A stretch of 64,000 bases of DNA from Brevibacterium epidermidis NBRC 14811 (GTDB taxonomy: Bacteria; Actinomycetota; Actinomycetes; Actinomycetales; Brevibacteriaceae): positions 248,001-312,000 of the forward strand of contig NZ_BCSJ01000013.1 in NCBI RefSeq assembly GCF_001570805.1, in the 5' to 3' direction. The translations under genes and the position numbers were made by a program. Below are positions 17,752 to 27,176 of the stretch, in pieces (the first letter of the stretch is position 1; every line of letters starts with the position of its first letter). The notes under the pieces were generated by a model, which saw only the letters and a program-made list of their open reading frames with translations, was not told where the DNA came from and made no database searches.

Positions 17752-18420
17752 TCAGTCAGCGCCGCCGGGCCGCTCCCGCATTTCGGGAGCGGCCCGGTTT
17801 CGTCTCTGCTGTGCGAACCATGCCGAAGAGTCTGGGAGGAACGCGAACACCACGCTCAGAGTGCCCAGCAGGAGGAATCCGCCGATGAGCAGCGGGCTCA
17901 GCGGTGTGATGACGAGGAATCCCAGTGCCAGACACACGAGCGCCACCCACCGTGCGCGCCCCGTGCCGACGAGCATCCTCCAGGCATATGTGGAAAAACC
18001 GATCATCACGACCACTCCGGCCACCACACCGACGAAGAGGATGACATTTGCGAGGAACGCGGTGACGTCGCCGGCAGCCGAGACACCTGCTGCCTCGGTC
18101 GAGTCGCCGATCCCGTGCAGGGCCCTTCCGAGCACCCGCAGGACACGTCCACCGGTGAATGCCGCAATGGTGAGAGCGAGCAGAACGAAGAGCGGCGCCA
18201 CGGCGCCGAGAACAGCCGCTACGACGACTTTCCACGGACGACGCGAAACAGACGGTTCAGCGGCGGGCAGCACTGGTGCTCTCCCGGCGATCATCGCCTC
18301 ACGTGCAGCGGCCGCGGCAGCGAATCTCTGCTCATTCGGCGCACGATAACCCGGCTGAGATCCATACCGTGAGACTTGTTGCCAGTGCTCTCGGTACCCA
18401 TCACGATCTGGGGAAGTCAT
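17752..18420 (-). CDS. Small membrane protein, unrecognised family
   Basis: This 222-residue protein has a hydrophilic N-terminus (1-~65) rich in Arg and Ala. Hydrophobic segments follow at about 68-92, 120-148 and 160-200, giving four or so membrane helices, then a basic Arg-rich C-terminus. I do not recognise a domain. The ATG at 18420 has GAAGGGG ~8 bases upstream, and a TAGTGT -10 candidate lies at 18467-18472. Its last codons are folded into a terminator hairpin shared with the converging DUF4870 gene. Confidence 0.65.
   Translation of the reverse strand: MTSPDRDGYREHWQQVSRYGSQPGYRAPNEQRFAAAAAAREAMIAGRAPVLPAAEPSVSRRPWKVVVAAVLGAVAPLFVLLALTIAAFTGGRVLRVLGRALHGIGDSTEAAGVSAAGDVTAFLANVILFVGVVAGVVVMIGFSTYAWRMLVGTGRARWVALVCLALGFLVITPLSPLLIGGFLLLGTLSVVFAFLPDSSAWFAQQRRNRAAPEMRERPGGAD
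17765..17797 (+). terminator. Terminator of the DUF4870 pair, embedded in the coding end of the opposing gene
   Basis: A 14-bp perfect stem (17765-17778 with 17784-17797, loop CATTT) is followed on the plus strand by TTTCGTCT. It lies wholly inside the last codons of the minus-strand gene ending at 17752. Confidence 0.7.
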
Positions 18421-18466
18421 CGACGTCGCCCCTTCCGCATCTGCACCAACAGCACCACTCACCTTG

Positions 18467-18472
18467 ACACTA
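18467..18472 (-). promoter_or_regulatory. -10 box TAGTGT for the membrane protein gene at 18420
   Basis: On the minus strand TAGTGT lies 46 bases before the ATG. The -35 element is unclear. Confidence 0.4.
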
Positions 18473-18515
18473 TCGGTGTGGTGCCGCGTGGGGAAGACCC
18501 GTGCTGAAAGTCTGC

Positions 18516-19745
18516 TCAGACGAATTCGGTGAGGATGCGCACCATATAGTCGGCCATAAGGCGTCCCGGCAGGGTCGGCTGGAACCAGCCGGCCTCCGCA
18601 CCATCGGCGTCGAGCAGTCCCTGCTTGATGAACGTCTTGATCGCCTGCTGGCTGCCCGGAGCCAGAGAGTCCAGACGCAGCTCCCTGTCGATCCTGGCCG
18701 CGAGCATGATCCGTTCGATCTCCCGGGTCTGGTCGTCGAGGACCTCGCGGCCGATCGACGGGGACTCCCCTGCCAGCAGACGGTCGGCCCAGGCGCGCGG
18801 GTGTTTGGCGTTCCAGAAACGCACTCCCCCGACGTGAGAATGGGCGCCGGGTCCGAAGCCCCACCAGTCGGCATTGCGCCAATAGGCCATATTGTGCTCA
18901 CAACGCGTTTCGGGGCTGGTCGACCAGTTGCTCACTTCGTACCAGTGCATTCCCGCAGCGGAGATCGCTGCATCGGCGATCTCGTACTTGTCAGCCAGGT
19001 CGTCCTCATCGGGCATCGGCAGTTCGCCGCGGCGAACCATGGCGCCCATCTTCGTTCCCGGCTCGACGATGAGGGAATACGCCGAGATATGGTCGACCTC
19101 GTTGGACAGGGCCACGTCGAGGGAACGTCGCCAGTCGTCGATCGACTCACCCGGGGTGCCATAGATGAGGTCGAGGCTGAGCTCGAGGCCGGCGTCCTTA
19201 ACCCAGCGAGCCACCTCGGGGATCTTCTCCGGATCGTGGGTGCGATCCAAGGTCGCCAGCACATGCGGCACAGCCGACTGCATGCCCATGGAGATGCGGT
19301 TGAAACCGGCACCGGCGAGAGTCGCGATGTACTCAGGGTCCAAGGTGTCGGGGTTGGCTTCGGTGGTGACTTCGACGTTCTCGGCCAAAGGGAATCGTGC
19401 ACGGATATCGTCCATCACCCCGGCAAGCACGTCCGCGGCAAGCAGTGTCGGGGTTCCTCCGCCGAAGAAGATCGTCGAGACCTCACGATCGCCCGCTCCC
19501 GCCTCGGCGAGGGTGGACACGGACAGATCGAGCTCACGAGCGAGATTGCCGCGGTAGTCCTCGCGGGACGCGCCCGGGCCGAGGTCGTCGGCGGTGTAGG
19601 TGTTGAAGTCGCAGTAGCCGCAGCGGACCCGGCAGTACGGGACGTGGACGTAAAGGCTCAGCCCCCGCTCGGCGGCGCCGATTCCTGCCGATGTCGGCAG
19701 GGAACCGTCGCGTGGAGGGACCTCGCCGGTCGGTTGTGCGGGCAC
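18516..19745 (-). CDS. hemW: Radical SAM heme chaperone HemW
   Basis: This 409-residue HemN-like radical-SAM protein has the [4Fe-4S] motif C38-xxx-C42-xx-C45 followed by DFNTY, then GGGTPT (95-100) and the C-terminal HemN domain. The C-x3-C-x2-C-x-F/D context and the length (~400, not ~450) point to HemW, a heme-transfer chaperone, rather than oxygen-independent coproporphyrinogen oxidase. The GTG start lies directly after the lepA TAA with no gap, so translation is coupled. The first ~28 residues are variable. Confidence 0.88.
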   Translation of the reverse strand: MPAQPTGEVPPRDGSLPTSAGIGAAERGLSLYVHVPYCRVRCGYCDFNTYTADDLGPGASREDYRGNLARELDLSVSTLAEAGAGDREVSTIFFGGGTPTLLAADVLAGVMDDIRARFPLAENVEVTTEANPDTLDPEYIATLAGAGFNRISMGMQSAVPHVLATLDRTHDPEKIPEVARWVKDAGLELSLDLIYGTPGESIDDWRRSLDVALSNEVDHISAYSLIVEPGTKMGAMVRRGELPMPDEDDLADKYEIADAAISAAGMHWYEVSNWSTSPETRCEHNMAYWRNADWWGFGPGAHSHVGGVRFWNAKHPRAWADRLLAGESPSIGREVLDDQTREIERIMLAARIDRELRLDSLAPGSQQAIKTFIKQGLLDADGAEAGWFQPTLPGRLMADYMVRILTEFV

Positions 19746-21614
19746 TTACTTCTTGCTGTCCTTCGACTCCGGCTCGTCGGAGGACAGGGCCGCGATGAAC
19801 GCTTCCTGCGGAACTTCGACGCTGCCGACCATCTTCATCCGCTTCTTGCCTTCCTTCTGCTTCTCGAGCAGTTTGCGCTTACGGCTGATGTCGCCGCCGT
19901 AGCACTTCGACAGGACGTCCTTGCGGATGGCGCGGATGGTCTCACGGGCGATGATGCGCGAGCCGATGGCCGCCTGGATGGGCACCTCGAACTGCTGGCG
20001 TGGGATGAGCTTGCGCAGCTTCCCGGCCATGGCCACACCATAGGAGTAGGCGTTGTCGCGGTGGACGATCGCGGAGAACGCATCGACCTGGTCGCCGTGC
20101 AGCAGGATGTCGACCTTGACGAGGTCGGAGGCGTCCTGGCCGTCATCGGAGTAGTCGAGGGAGGCGTAGCCCTTGGTCCGGGACTTCAGCTGGTCGAAGA
20201 AGTCGAAGACGATCTCGGCCAGCGGGAGTCGGTAACGGATCTCCACACGGTCCGAGGACAGGTAATCCATGCCCTGGAGTTTGCCGCGGCGATCCTGGCA
20301 CAGTTCCATGACCGCACCGATGTAATCGCTCGGTGTGAGGATGGTCGCCTGAACCATCGGTTCGCGGACTTCCTTGATCTTGCCCGTCGGGTACTCGCTC
20401 GGGTTCGTCACCACGGACTCCGAACCGTCTTCCATGGTCACGTCGTAGATCACGGACGGAGCGGTGGAGATGAGGTGGAGGTCGAATTCGCGTTCTAACC
20501 GGTCGCGCAGGACCTCGAGGTGGAGGAGTCCGAGGAATCCGCAGCGGAAGCCGAAGCCCAGAGCCGTCGAGGTCTCCGGTTCGTAGGCCAGGGAGGCGTC
20601 GTTGAGTTTGAGTTTGTCGAGGGCGTCGCGCAGCACCGGGTAGTCGGAGCCGTCGATCGGGAATAGCCCGGAGAAGACCATCGGTTTCGGTTCGCGGTAG
20701 CCGCCGAGTGCCTCGTCGGCCGGTTTGGCTGCGGCAGTGACGGTGTCGCCGACCTTCGACAGGCGCACATCCTTGACACCGGTGATGAGGTAGCCGACCT
20801 CGCCGACGCCCAGGCCCTTCGTCGCCTTGGGTTCGGGCATTGAGGCGCCGATCTCCAGCAGCTCATGAGTGGTGCCGGTCGACATCATCTCGATCTTCTC
20901 GCGCGGCGAGAGCGAACCGTCGATGACGCGGACATAGGTGACCACACCGCGGTAGGTGTCGTAGACGGAGTCGAAGATCATCGCGCGTGCCGGTGCGTCG
21001 GCGTCGCCGACGGGTGCGGGGATATCGGTGATGATCCGGTCAAGGACCTCTTCGACGCCTTCTCCGGTCTTGCCGGACACGAGCAGGCAATCCTCGGGTT
21101 CGCAGCCGATGAGGTTCGCGAGCTCTTCCGCGTACTTCTCCGGCTGTGCGGCCGGCAGGTCGATCTTGTTGAGCACGGGAATGATCGTCAGATCGTTCTC
21201 CATGGCCAGGTACAAGTTGGCGAGCGTCTGGGCTTCGATGCCCTGAGCGGAGTCGACGAGCAGCAGAGCGCCCTCACAGGCGGCCAGCGACCGCGAGACC
21301 TCATAGCTGAAGTCGACGTGGCCCGGGGTATCGATCATGTTGAGCGCGTACGGCGTCTCTTCGTGTTCCCATGGCATGCGCACGGCCTGGGATTTGATGG
21401 TGATTCCGCGTTCGCGTTCGATGTCCATCCGGTCGAGGTACTGGGCCCGCATATCGCGGTTCTCGACGACGCCGGTCATCTGGAGCATGCGGTCGGCAAG
21501 GGTCGATTTGCCGTGGTCGATATGAGCGATGATGCAGAAATTGCGAATCAGCTCGGGTGAGGTGGCAGACGGTGAGATCCGCTTTGCAGCTTCCTTATTC
21601 ACCTGAGGTGACAT
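19746..21614 (-). CDS. lepA: Elongation factor 4 (LepA)
   Basis: LepA is a translational GTPase that aids 30S biogenesis or back-translocation. The 622-residue protein has G1 AHIDHGKST (30-38), G2 [10 protein letters not shown]3 DTPGHVDF and G4 NKIDLP, and the LepA-specific C-terminal domain with [11 protein letters not shown] and the basic end [16 protein letters not shown]. The open frame extends ~900 bases upstream, but ATG 21614 has AGGAAGGG just upstream and gives the normal N-terminus. It is divergent from the EEP gene. Confidence 0.95.
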   Translation of the reverse strand: MSPQVNKEAAKRISPSATSPELIRNFCIIAHIDHGKSTLADRMLQMTGVVENRDMRAQYLDRMDIERERGITIKSQAVRMPWEHEETPYALNMIDTPGHVDFSYEVSRSLAACEGALLLVDSAQGIEAQTLANLYLAMENDLTIIPVLNKIDLPAAQPEKYAEELANLIGCEPEDCLLVSGKTGEGVEEVLDRIITDIPAPVGDADAPARAMIFDSVYDTYRGVVTYVRVIDGSLSPREKIEMMSTGTTHELLEIGASMPEPKATKGLGVGEVGYLITGVKDVRLSKVGDTVTAAAKPADEALGGYREPKPMVFSGLFPIDGSDYPVLRDALDKLKLNDASLAYEPETSTALGFGFRCGFLGLLHLEVLRDRLEREFDLHLISTAPSVIYDVTMEDGSESVVTNPSEYPTGKIKEVREPMVQATILTPSDYIGAVMELCQDRRGKLQGMDYLSSDRVEIRYRLPLAEIVFDFFDQLKSRTKGYASLDYSDDGQDASDLVKVDILLHGDQVDAFSAIVHRDNAYSYGVAMAGKLRKLIPRQQFEVPIQAAIGSRIIARETIRAIRKDVLSKCYGGDISRKRKLLEKQKEGKKRMKMVGSVEVPQEAFIAALSSDEPESKDSKK

Positions 21615-21788
21615 GAACGCCCTTCCTTTGACAGACCAGGTCCCCAGACAGACCGGATCTCCCATTGTTTCATGACTTGCGCGCGGACTTGGAATCCACG
21701 GGCGTGGGCGCCTCGATCCTGTGTGTCCGTCGCGATTCGTCCGCGCCGAACCGTGCGAATCGGGGAAGATATCGGAGAAGATGGAGTC

Positions 21789-22553
21789 ATGAGCGAATTC
21801 CGGGTCATGAGCTTCAACCTCCGCTATCCCGCCATGGACGGTCACCCGGTGGCCGAGCGGCTGCCGATCGCCGCCGAGCTCATCCGGCGTGCCCATCCCC
21901 ACCTCATCGGCACCCAGGAGGGCGAGCTCGACCAGCTCGAGACGCTCATCAGTCTGCTGCCCGAGGAGTACATCTGGCTCGGCGAGGGGCACTCCGGCGG
22001 CAATTCGGGCGAGTTCACTGCCGTGATCCTCGATTCGACGCGCTTCGAGGTCGAAGCCGTGGACATCAGTTGGCTGTCCGAACAGCCCGACACCGTGGCC
22101 TCGGAATCGTGGGGAGTCTCCCACGCACGCACCCTGACGACGGTCGATGTCCGCGACCTCACCTCCGATCGACAGTTGCGCGTGCTCAACACCCACCTCG
22201 ATCACAAATCCGAGCGTGCTCGTCTCGAATCGGGTCAGATCATGGCAGACACCATCGCCGAGGCGGCCCATCCCTGCGTAGTCACCGGTGATTTCAATGT
22301 CGCCACCGGATCCCCGGTCTACGACTTCTTCTGCACCGAGCTCGGACTCACCGACACCGGAGCCGAAGTTCCCGGAGAGAACATCGGCACTTTCCACCGG
22401 TACAAAGGACCGAAGGAGGGTGAGCCGCGGATCGACTGGATCCTCACCACCCCGGGCCTGCGCACGGTGTCTACCCGCATCGACACGTTCGAGGTCGACG
22501 GAAAGTACCCGTCCGACCATTTCCCCATCGAGGCGGTCCTCGACTTCACCTGA
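21789..22553 (+). CDS. Endonuclease/exonuclease/phosphatase (EEP) family hydrolase
   Basis: The 254-residue protein is a compact EEP domain: MSFNLRY at the start, metal-binding E44 in [16 protein letters not shown] (~140), TGDFNV (~167) and the catalytic SDHFPI (~243). Members hydrolyse phosphodiesters or phosphomonoesters of nucleic acids, lipids or sugars; substrate cannot be told from sequence. No signal peptide is seen, so it is cytoplasmic. The ATG at 21789 gives the typical beginning; an upstream in-frame extension has no support. Confidence 0.83.
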   Translation: MSEFRVMSFNLRYPAMDGHPVAERLPIAAELIRRAHPHLIGTQEGELDQLETLISLLPEEYIWLGEGHSGGNSGEFTAVILDSTRFEVEAVDISWLSEQPDTVASESWGVSHARTLTTVDVRDLTSDRQLRVLNTHLDHKSERARLESGQIMADTIAEAAHPCVVTGDFNVATGSPVYDFFCTELGLTDTGAEVPGENIGTFHRYKGPKEGEPRIDWILTTPGLRTVSTRIDTFEVDGKYPSDHFPIEAVLDFT

Positions 22554-22641
22554 CCGTGTCGGTTCGACATCGGCAGCGGCCCATCGGGTGCACTGTGCGA
22601 ACGGTGCGCTGTTCTTCGCGGTCTGTGGCGGTCGACTCGTT

Positions 22642-22647
22642 TAGGCT
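22642..22647 (+). promoter_or_regulatory. -10 box TAGGCT for the PemK-like gene (leaderless)
   Basis: TAGGCT ends 6 bases before the ATG at 22654, and there is no ribosome-binding site. Confidence 0.65.
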
Positions 22648-22653
22648 GGACGT

Positions 22654-23283
22654 ATGAATTGGAAATCACTGGTCAATCGGGCCGCGAGAATCGGAGTCCG
22701 TGAGGGGCTGCGCTACCTGCGTCAGTCGCAGTCGAAGAAGAACTCCGGGGGCTCATCGCAGCCCACGGATGCCCGCCGGCAGGATTCTGCACGGTCGGGC
22801 GGTGGGGGCACCGCCTCGGCGGGTTCTGCTGATCGTGCCACAGGCGGCCAGGGCGGCTCAGGCAGTCAGAGCGGATCGGGGTTGTATCCCGGTGATTTCA
22901 CGGGGTCGCTCAAGGTCAGCTACTCCCCCGATCTCGACGGTGATGCCGATCCCGGCGAAGTCGTCTGGGGATGGGTGCCGTTCGAGGAGGACTACTCGCA
23001 GGGCAAGGACCGGCCGTCCCTCGTCGTCGGCCGTGACGGCAAGTGGGTGCTCGCGCTCATGCTCACCAGCAAGGATCACATTCCCGGCGGCGTCGGCGAG
23101 GTCCGGGAGGACCGGCACGCCAAGTGGATGAACATCGGCAGCGGGGACTGGGATTCGCAAGGACGACCGTCTGAGCTCCGCCTCGATCGGATCATTCGCC
23201 TCGATCCCGATTCGATCCGCAGGGAAGGTGCGATCATGCCGCGTGACGTGTTCGATCGAGTGGCGAAGCACATCTCCGGCTGA
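22654..23283 (+). CDS. Orphan PemK/MazF-like protein with low-complexity linker (Rv2405 type)
   Basis: The 209-residue protein has a basic N-terminus (1-27, RAARIGVREGLRYLRQSQ), a Gly/Ser/Ala linker (~28-85) and a PemK/MazF-like beta-barrel (~95-208). The barrel begins PGEVVWGWVPFEEDYSQG, keeps the DRP-Sx-VV-G strand of PemK, and ends with D-R-I-I-R-L. M. tuberculosis has the same gene order, Rv2405 beside lepA. No antitoxin-sized gene lies next to it, and the position is conserved in housekeeping DNA, so a toxin role is doubtful. It is probably leaderless. Confidence 0.8.
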   Translation: MNWKSLVNRAARIGVREGLRYLRQSQSKKNSGGSSQPTDARRQDSARSGGGGTASAGSADRATGGQGGSGSQSGSGLYPGDFTGSLKVSYSPDLDGDADPGEVVWGWVPFEEDYSQGKDRPSLVVGRDGKWVLALMLTSKDHIPGGVGEVREDRHAKWMNIGSGDWDSQGRPSELRLDRIIRLDPDSIRREGAIMPRDVFDRVAKHISG

Positions 23284-23317
23284 GACGTTACTGGTTCTCC
23301 CCTGACCGGCCGGGCCG

Positions 23318-23346
23318 AGCCCTTGTGCGCACTGCGTCACAGGGCC
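23318..23346 (+). terminator. Hairpin after the PemK-like gene
   Basis: GCCCTTGTG pairs with CACAGGGC with one bulged T, 35 bases past the stop. It has no U-tract. Confidence 0.4.
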
Positions 23347-23540
23347 GCGCAGGGATTTCCAGCCCGTGACTCGAGGCTGTATCATAGGTGATTGTGTCTT
23401 CATCAAGGCGTGTGTCTCGCCGAGGTCGGGTGAAGATGCCGTCGGATTCGATGTCGTCGATGTGTTTCCCCGCGGAGATGATCATGTCGGTTCGATGCGC
23501 CCTCACGACCATGTACCACTAACACGAAAGAGTGTTGAAA

Positions 23541-23801
23541 TTGGCTAATATCAAGTCCCAGATCAAGCGGAACAAGACCAACGAGAAGGCTCGTCAGCGC
23601 AACAAGGCTGTCCGGTCCGAGGTTCGGTCCTACGTCCGCGTCGTTCGCGAGAACATTGCTGCCGGCAACAAGGACGAGGCACAGCAGGCTTATGCTGTGG
23701 CCGCCCGCAAGCTCGACAAGGCTGTTTCGAAGGGTGTTCTGCACAAGAACAACGCTGCGAACCGCAAGTCGCGCCTGGCCACGCAGATCAACGCTCTCTG
23801 A
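23541..23801 (+). CDS. rpsT: 30S ribosomal protein S20
   Basis: S20 binds 16S rRNA helices in the 30S body. The protein begins [20 protein letters not shown] and ends RLATQINAL; with the TTG start at 23541 it has 86 residues, the usual actinobacterial length. An in-frame GTG at 23532 would add three residues not seen in the family. GAAAGAG (23526-23532) is placed for the TTG. The rare TTG start could limit translation, in keeping with known S20 start-codon weakness in E. coli. A ~250-base upstream region carries its promoter, probably around TATCAT at 23381-23386. Confidence 0.95.
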   Translation: MANIKSQIKRNKTNEKARQRNKAVRSEVRSYVRVVRENIAAGNKDEAQQAYAVAARKLDKAVSKGVLHKNNAANRKSRLATQINAL

Positions 23802-23825
23802 GCAGACGACTGAGGCTATAGCTTC

Positions 23826-23857
23826 ACGGGGCTCGATCCGAAAGGATCGGGCCCCGT
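23826..23857. terminator. Terminator between rpsT and holA
   Basis: A 14-bp stem with one G-T pair and a GAAA loop is followed by ACTTTTCCC on the plus strand. The converging holA gene ends 16 bases beyond it. Confidence 0.85.
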
Positions 23858-23864
23858 ACTTTTC

Positions 23865-23886
23865 CCTTATTGCTACCTGACGGCGG
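23865..23886. repeat. Half copy of the intergenic palindrome, overlapping the 3' end of holA
   Basis: CCTTATTGCTACCTGACGGC plus two more bases matches, in reverse complement, the right half of the full palindrome at 52694-52768. Here it runs across the holA TAG stop and supplies the codons for the last residues (A-A-V-R). Confidence 0.8.
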
Positions 23887-24784
23887 CGTCGGCTTCAGCC
23901 GCGGCGATGAGTGACTGGCCCAACGCCACCTCGTTCCACCGCCGCACTTCCCGGCGGGCTCGGTCGACCTGCCACGGTGCCATCTTCAGCTCAGAGGCGA
24001 GCTCACCGCTGGTGCCGGAGAAGCCCTGCACCTTCGCCATTCCGCGCAGCTTCATCGCCACTGCCGCCACGAGCGGGACCGGATCGGATCCGGTCGACAG
24101 CGCATGCCTGAGCAGACTGAGCGCGTTCTTCGCGTCTCCGGCCACTGCCGCATCGGCGACCTTGAAGCCGGTGGCCTCGACCCGGCCGCCGTAGTACTGG
24201 TCGACGACCTCGGCGGTGATCGTGCCTTCGGTGTCTTCGATGAGTTGGTCGACCCCGGCATTGAGTTCCGCGAGGTCCGAGCCCAGCGCCGACATGAGTG
24301 CGGCCATTCCCGCTTCGTCGATCCGCCGCTTCGCGGTCTTGAAGCGAGTTTGTGCGAACTTCGCCCGATCGCTTTCGTTCTTCAGCACCGCCGCATCGAT
24401 GCGCGGGAAGCCGGCGGCGTCGAGCTTCTTGATGAGCTTCGCTCCCCGATTGCCTCCGGCGTGCAGCAGCACCACCACGGCGTCATCGTTCGGTGCGTCC
24501 AGGTAGGCAAGAGCGTCGTTGAGGAAGTCCTCCGAGCATTTTTCGACGGCGTCGACGACGATGAGCTTTGATGAGGAGAACAGGGACGGTGAAGCCGCCA
24601 TGGCCAGTTCACCGCCCTGGTATCCGGCAGCGTCGAATTCGATCTCTTCGGGGTCCTGCTTCCGTGCGGCCGAGACGATGCGGTCCTTGGCCATGCGCAC
24701 GAGCACCGATTCACCACCGGAGATCATGACGACAGGGGCGGGTTTCGCCGAGCTCCACGGGATCAGGGTCTTCTTCACTGCCAT
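23873..24784 (-). CDS. holA: DNA polymerase III delta subunit
   Basis: HolA is the clamp-loader wrench subunit that opens the beta clamp. The 303-residue protein shows the family features: an N-terminal nucleotide-fold-like region with P-V-V-M-I-S-G-G-E, SLFSSSKLIVVD, and a C-terminal collar region with ADAAVAGDAKNALSLLRH and WQVDRARREVRRW. The ATG at 24784 lies 7 bases from a TAAGCT box (leaderless). The last few residues and the stop codon fall inside a palindrome-repeat half-copy, so the C-terminus may have been altered by the element. Confidence 0.92.
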   Translation of the reverse strand: MAVKKTLIPWSSAKPAPVVMISGGESVLVRMAKDRIVSAARKQDPEEIEFDAAGYQGGELAMAASPSLFSSSKLIVVDAVEKCSEDFLNDALAYLDAPNDDAVVVLLHAGGNRGAKLIKKLDAAGFPRIDAAVLKNESDRAKFAQTRFKTAKRRIDEAGMAALMSALGSDLAELNAGVDQLIEDTEGTITAEVVDQYYGGRVEATGFKVADAAVAGDAKNALSLLRHALSTGSDPVPLVAAVAMKLRGMAKVQGFSGTSGELASELKMAPWQVDRARREVRRWNEVALGQSLIAAAEADAAVR

Positions 24785-24791
24785 GGACCCC

Positions 24792-24797
24792 AGCTTA
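24792..24797 (-). promoter_or_regulatory. -10 box TAAGCT for holA (leaderless)
   Basis: On the minus strand TAAGCT ends 7 bases before the ATG at 24784. Confidence 0.6.
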
Positions 24798-24853
24798 TCG
24801 TGGACGCCCGACACGACAGTCACGGCCGGCACTGCCGCTCGGCACCTGCGAGT

Positions 24854-27064
24854 TCACCCTTTGTCTTCGGGACAGCTGTGGCCGGTGCTGAAGCGGTTGC
24901 CCGCGTAGAGCGCGACCGAACCGCAGTGGTCGGTGCGCAGCACGGGCACTGGGCCGAAGGACCGCAGCGATTTCTCACTCGGATGCCCGTAGTTGTTCTC
25001 CCCCACCGAGATGACGCCGAGGCCAGGCGCCGCGGCGGCGAAGAACTCGGGAGCCAGGTCTGAGGAACCGTGGTGCGGTGCGACGAGGACATCGACCGGT
25101 TGCACCTGCTGTGCGAGCAGATACTGCTCCTCGGCTCCGACGTCGCCAGGCAGCAGAGTGCTCAACCCCTTCTGGTCGACCCGCGCCACAAGGGAGTCTT
25201 CGTTGCGCAGTTCTTCGTCCTCGGCGGCAAGGACCGAACGCAGCGGCGGCCACAGCACCTCCACGCTGGCCGACTCGAAGTTGAGCGTCTGCCCGCGGTG
25301 GGTGGGGACCGCCTCGACGCCGGTATCAGCGATCACGCGCCGTGCTTCCGGCGAGTCCGCGACATTCGCGGAGACGAACAGACGGTCGATCTTCCGCCCC
25401 CACGTGGTGCCCGCATATCCGGCGAAGTGGTCGGCGTCGAAATGCGAGATGAACAGGTCGAATTCCTCGATCCCGGATTCGTCGAGGCAGGTGTCGATGG
25501 GTTTCGGCTCACGTCCCGTATCGACGACGAGACCCCGACCGTCACCGAGGTTGATCACTGCGCCCGACCCCTGACCGACATCGCAGACGAGTACGAGCCA
25601 GTCCGCGGCCGGCGGCTTCGCCCTGACCGTGACGATGACGGCGGCAGTGAGCAGACAGCACAGGACAAGGACAGGCAGACCCCAGAGCCGCCGACGCACG
25701 AGCATCCATGTTCCGACCACGGCCAGTAAGAGAAGCCCGAGTGCCAGCAGCGTTCCGACCGGCGGCACCGGCCAGTCGAGGGCCGCCCCGGGCAGTGCGG
25801 CGCAGACTCGGGCGACGATGACGATCCACCAAGCCGGGAACGACCCGCACCAGGACAGCAGGGCCGAGGCGAAGTCGGCTCCGGGCAGTCCGGTCGTCGC
25901 GATGCCGGTGAACACGAGGCTGAGGAAGCCTGCCACCGTCGCCGGCATGACGGCAGGTGCGGCCAAGGCGTTGGCCGCCACCGACCACAAGCCGATCCGC
26001 GGATCGATCGCCACAAGCACCGGAGTACACGCGAGTTGGGCGACGAAGGGCACGATGAGTGCGGTGACGAGTACCGTGGGCGCCAGCGGCAGGTGCACGG
26101 CGAGACGGCGCAGAAGGATCGGGACGACGAACATGATCGCGGCCGTGGAAACCACGGACAGGACGAACCCCACCGAGGTGGCCAGCACTGGCACGAACGC
26201 GAGAAGCAGGCTCGCCGTCGAGCACATGACCGCGACCGGAGAGATTCCGCCGCCGCGCAGGAACACGATTGCCGCTGCGATCGCCATTCCGGCGGCTCGG
26301 ATGGCGCTGGGTTCGAATCCGACGATGAAGACGTAGCCGAGGCAGGTGAGCACGCCGATGCTCACGCGCAGTCGTGGTCCGGCTCGGCAGGCACCGGCGA
26401 GCAGTCCGGCTCCGAGGCTGACGATCGTGACGTTGCTGCCCGACACGGCCGAGACGTGTGTGAGGGAGACGACTCGCATGTCGTCGACCATCCGGTCATC
26501 CTGTGGTGAGGTGTCGCCGACGACGAGACCGGGCAGAAGTCGGCCGCCGTCATTGCCGGCAGCGAGTGAGTCAACGCGCAGTTCGGTGCGCAGCGTCTCT
26601 CGCCACTGCCACAGTCCGTTCGGCTGTTCGAGCACGTCGGGTTCTGCCTTGGTGGAGCGGATGTCGTCGAGGCGCTTCGTGCGCATCCGCACTTTCGTTC
26701 CGTCCGCAACGGTTTCGGGGCTGAGCACGTGGATGAACCCGGTTGGTGTGAGCAGCGTCAGTCGCGTCCAGCCGGACGCTCCGGGTTCGCTGTGGCCGAC
26801 GACGAGCCCTGTGGTTTCGGCTTCTGCCTCCGGTCCGTGGGCGGCGGCGAGGGCGGTGATCTGGATCGTCAGCAGACAGGTGAAGACGAGGACACCGACA
26901 CCGAGGTGGTGGTGCCGTCTCAGGACCACGATCCCGACGAGTCCGAGTACGGGAATGCCGAACAGCGTCCACGGCTCCGGTGACAGGAGTGCACTTGTCC
27001 AAAGGCCTGCCGCACAGCACAGGAGACGCACGGAGCCCGGCCACAGCGCCGCCCGTTCCCGCAC
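24854..27064 (-). CDS. comEC: ComEC/Rec2-family DNA-uptake channel protein
   Basis: The large polytopic protein (~736 residues from GTG 27064) has N-terminal membrane helices, an OB/DUF4131-like soluble part and the Competence domain with SGSNVTIV and many helices. A C-terminal metallo-beta-lactamase domain contains DVGQGSGAV, SHFDADHFAGY and APHHGSSDL, the metal-binding motifs. ComEC carries single-stranded DNA across the membrane in transformation. The start is uncertain: no ATG lies near the natural N-terminus. GTG 27064 is the best candidate; a TTG at 27193 would overlap comEA by 17 bases. It is downstream of comEA on the same strand. Confidence 0.88.
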   Translation of the reverse strand: MRERAALWPGSVRLLCCAAGLWTSALLSPEPWTLFGIPVLGLVGIVVLRRHHHLGVGVLVFTCLLTIQITALAAAHGPEAEAETTGLVVGHSEPGASGWTRLTLLTPTGFIHVLSPETVADGTKVRMRTKRLDDIRSTKAEPDVLEQPNGLWQWRETLRTELRVDSLAAGNDGGRLLPGLVVGDTSPQDDRMVDDMRVVSLTHVSAVSGSNVTIVSLGAGLLAGACRAGPRLRVSIGVLTCLGYVFIVGFEPSAIRAAGMAIAAAIVFLRGGGISPVAVMCSTASLLLAFVPVLATSVGFVLSVVSTAAIMFVVPILLRRLAVHLPLAPTVLVTALIVPFVAQLACTPVLVAIDPRIGLWSVAANALAAPAVMPATVAGFLSLVFTGIATTGLPGADFASALLSWCGSFPAWWIVIVARVCAALPGAALDWPVPPVGTLLALGLLLLAVVGTWMLVRRRLWGLPVLVLCCLLTAAVIVTVRAKPPAADWLVLVCDVGQGSGAVINLGDGRGLVVDTGREPKPIDTCLDESGIEEFDLFISHFDADHFAGYAGTTWGRKIDRLFVSANVADSPEARRVIADTGVEAVPTHRGQTLNFESASVEVLWPPLRSVLAAEDEELRNEDSLVARVDQKGLSTLLPGDVGAEEQYLLAQQVQPVDVLVAPHHGSSDLAPEFFAAAAPGLGVISVGENNYGHPSEKSLRSFGPVPVLRTDHCGSVALYAGNRFSTGHSCPEDKG

Positions 27065-27176
27065 CCAAACGACCGCGGAACTGCACTTCCGTCGCAGGAC
27101 GGTGCCCCTCTGCTCCCACGACTGCTGCGCGGACCGTCGCTTTCGCGACCGCGAGTGCGGTGATGAGCGGTCCGGG

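Noticed and set aside
21615..22520. An N-terminal extension of lepA by ~300 codons
   Set aside because: The extension is antisense to the EEP gene and unrelated to LepA; ATG 21614 has a good ribosome-binding site.
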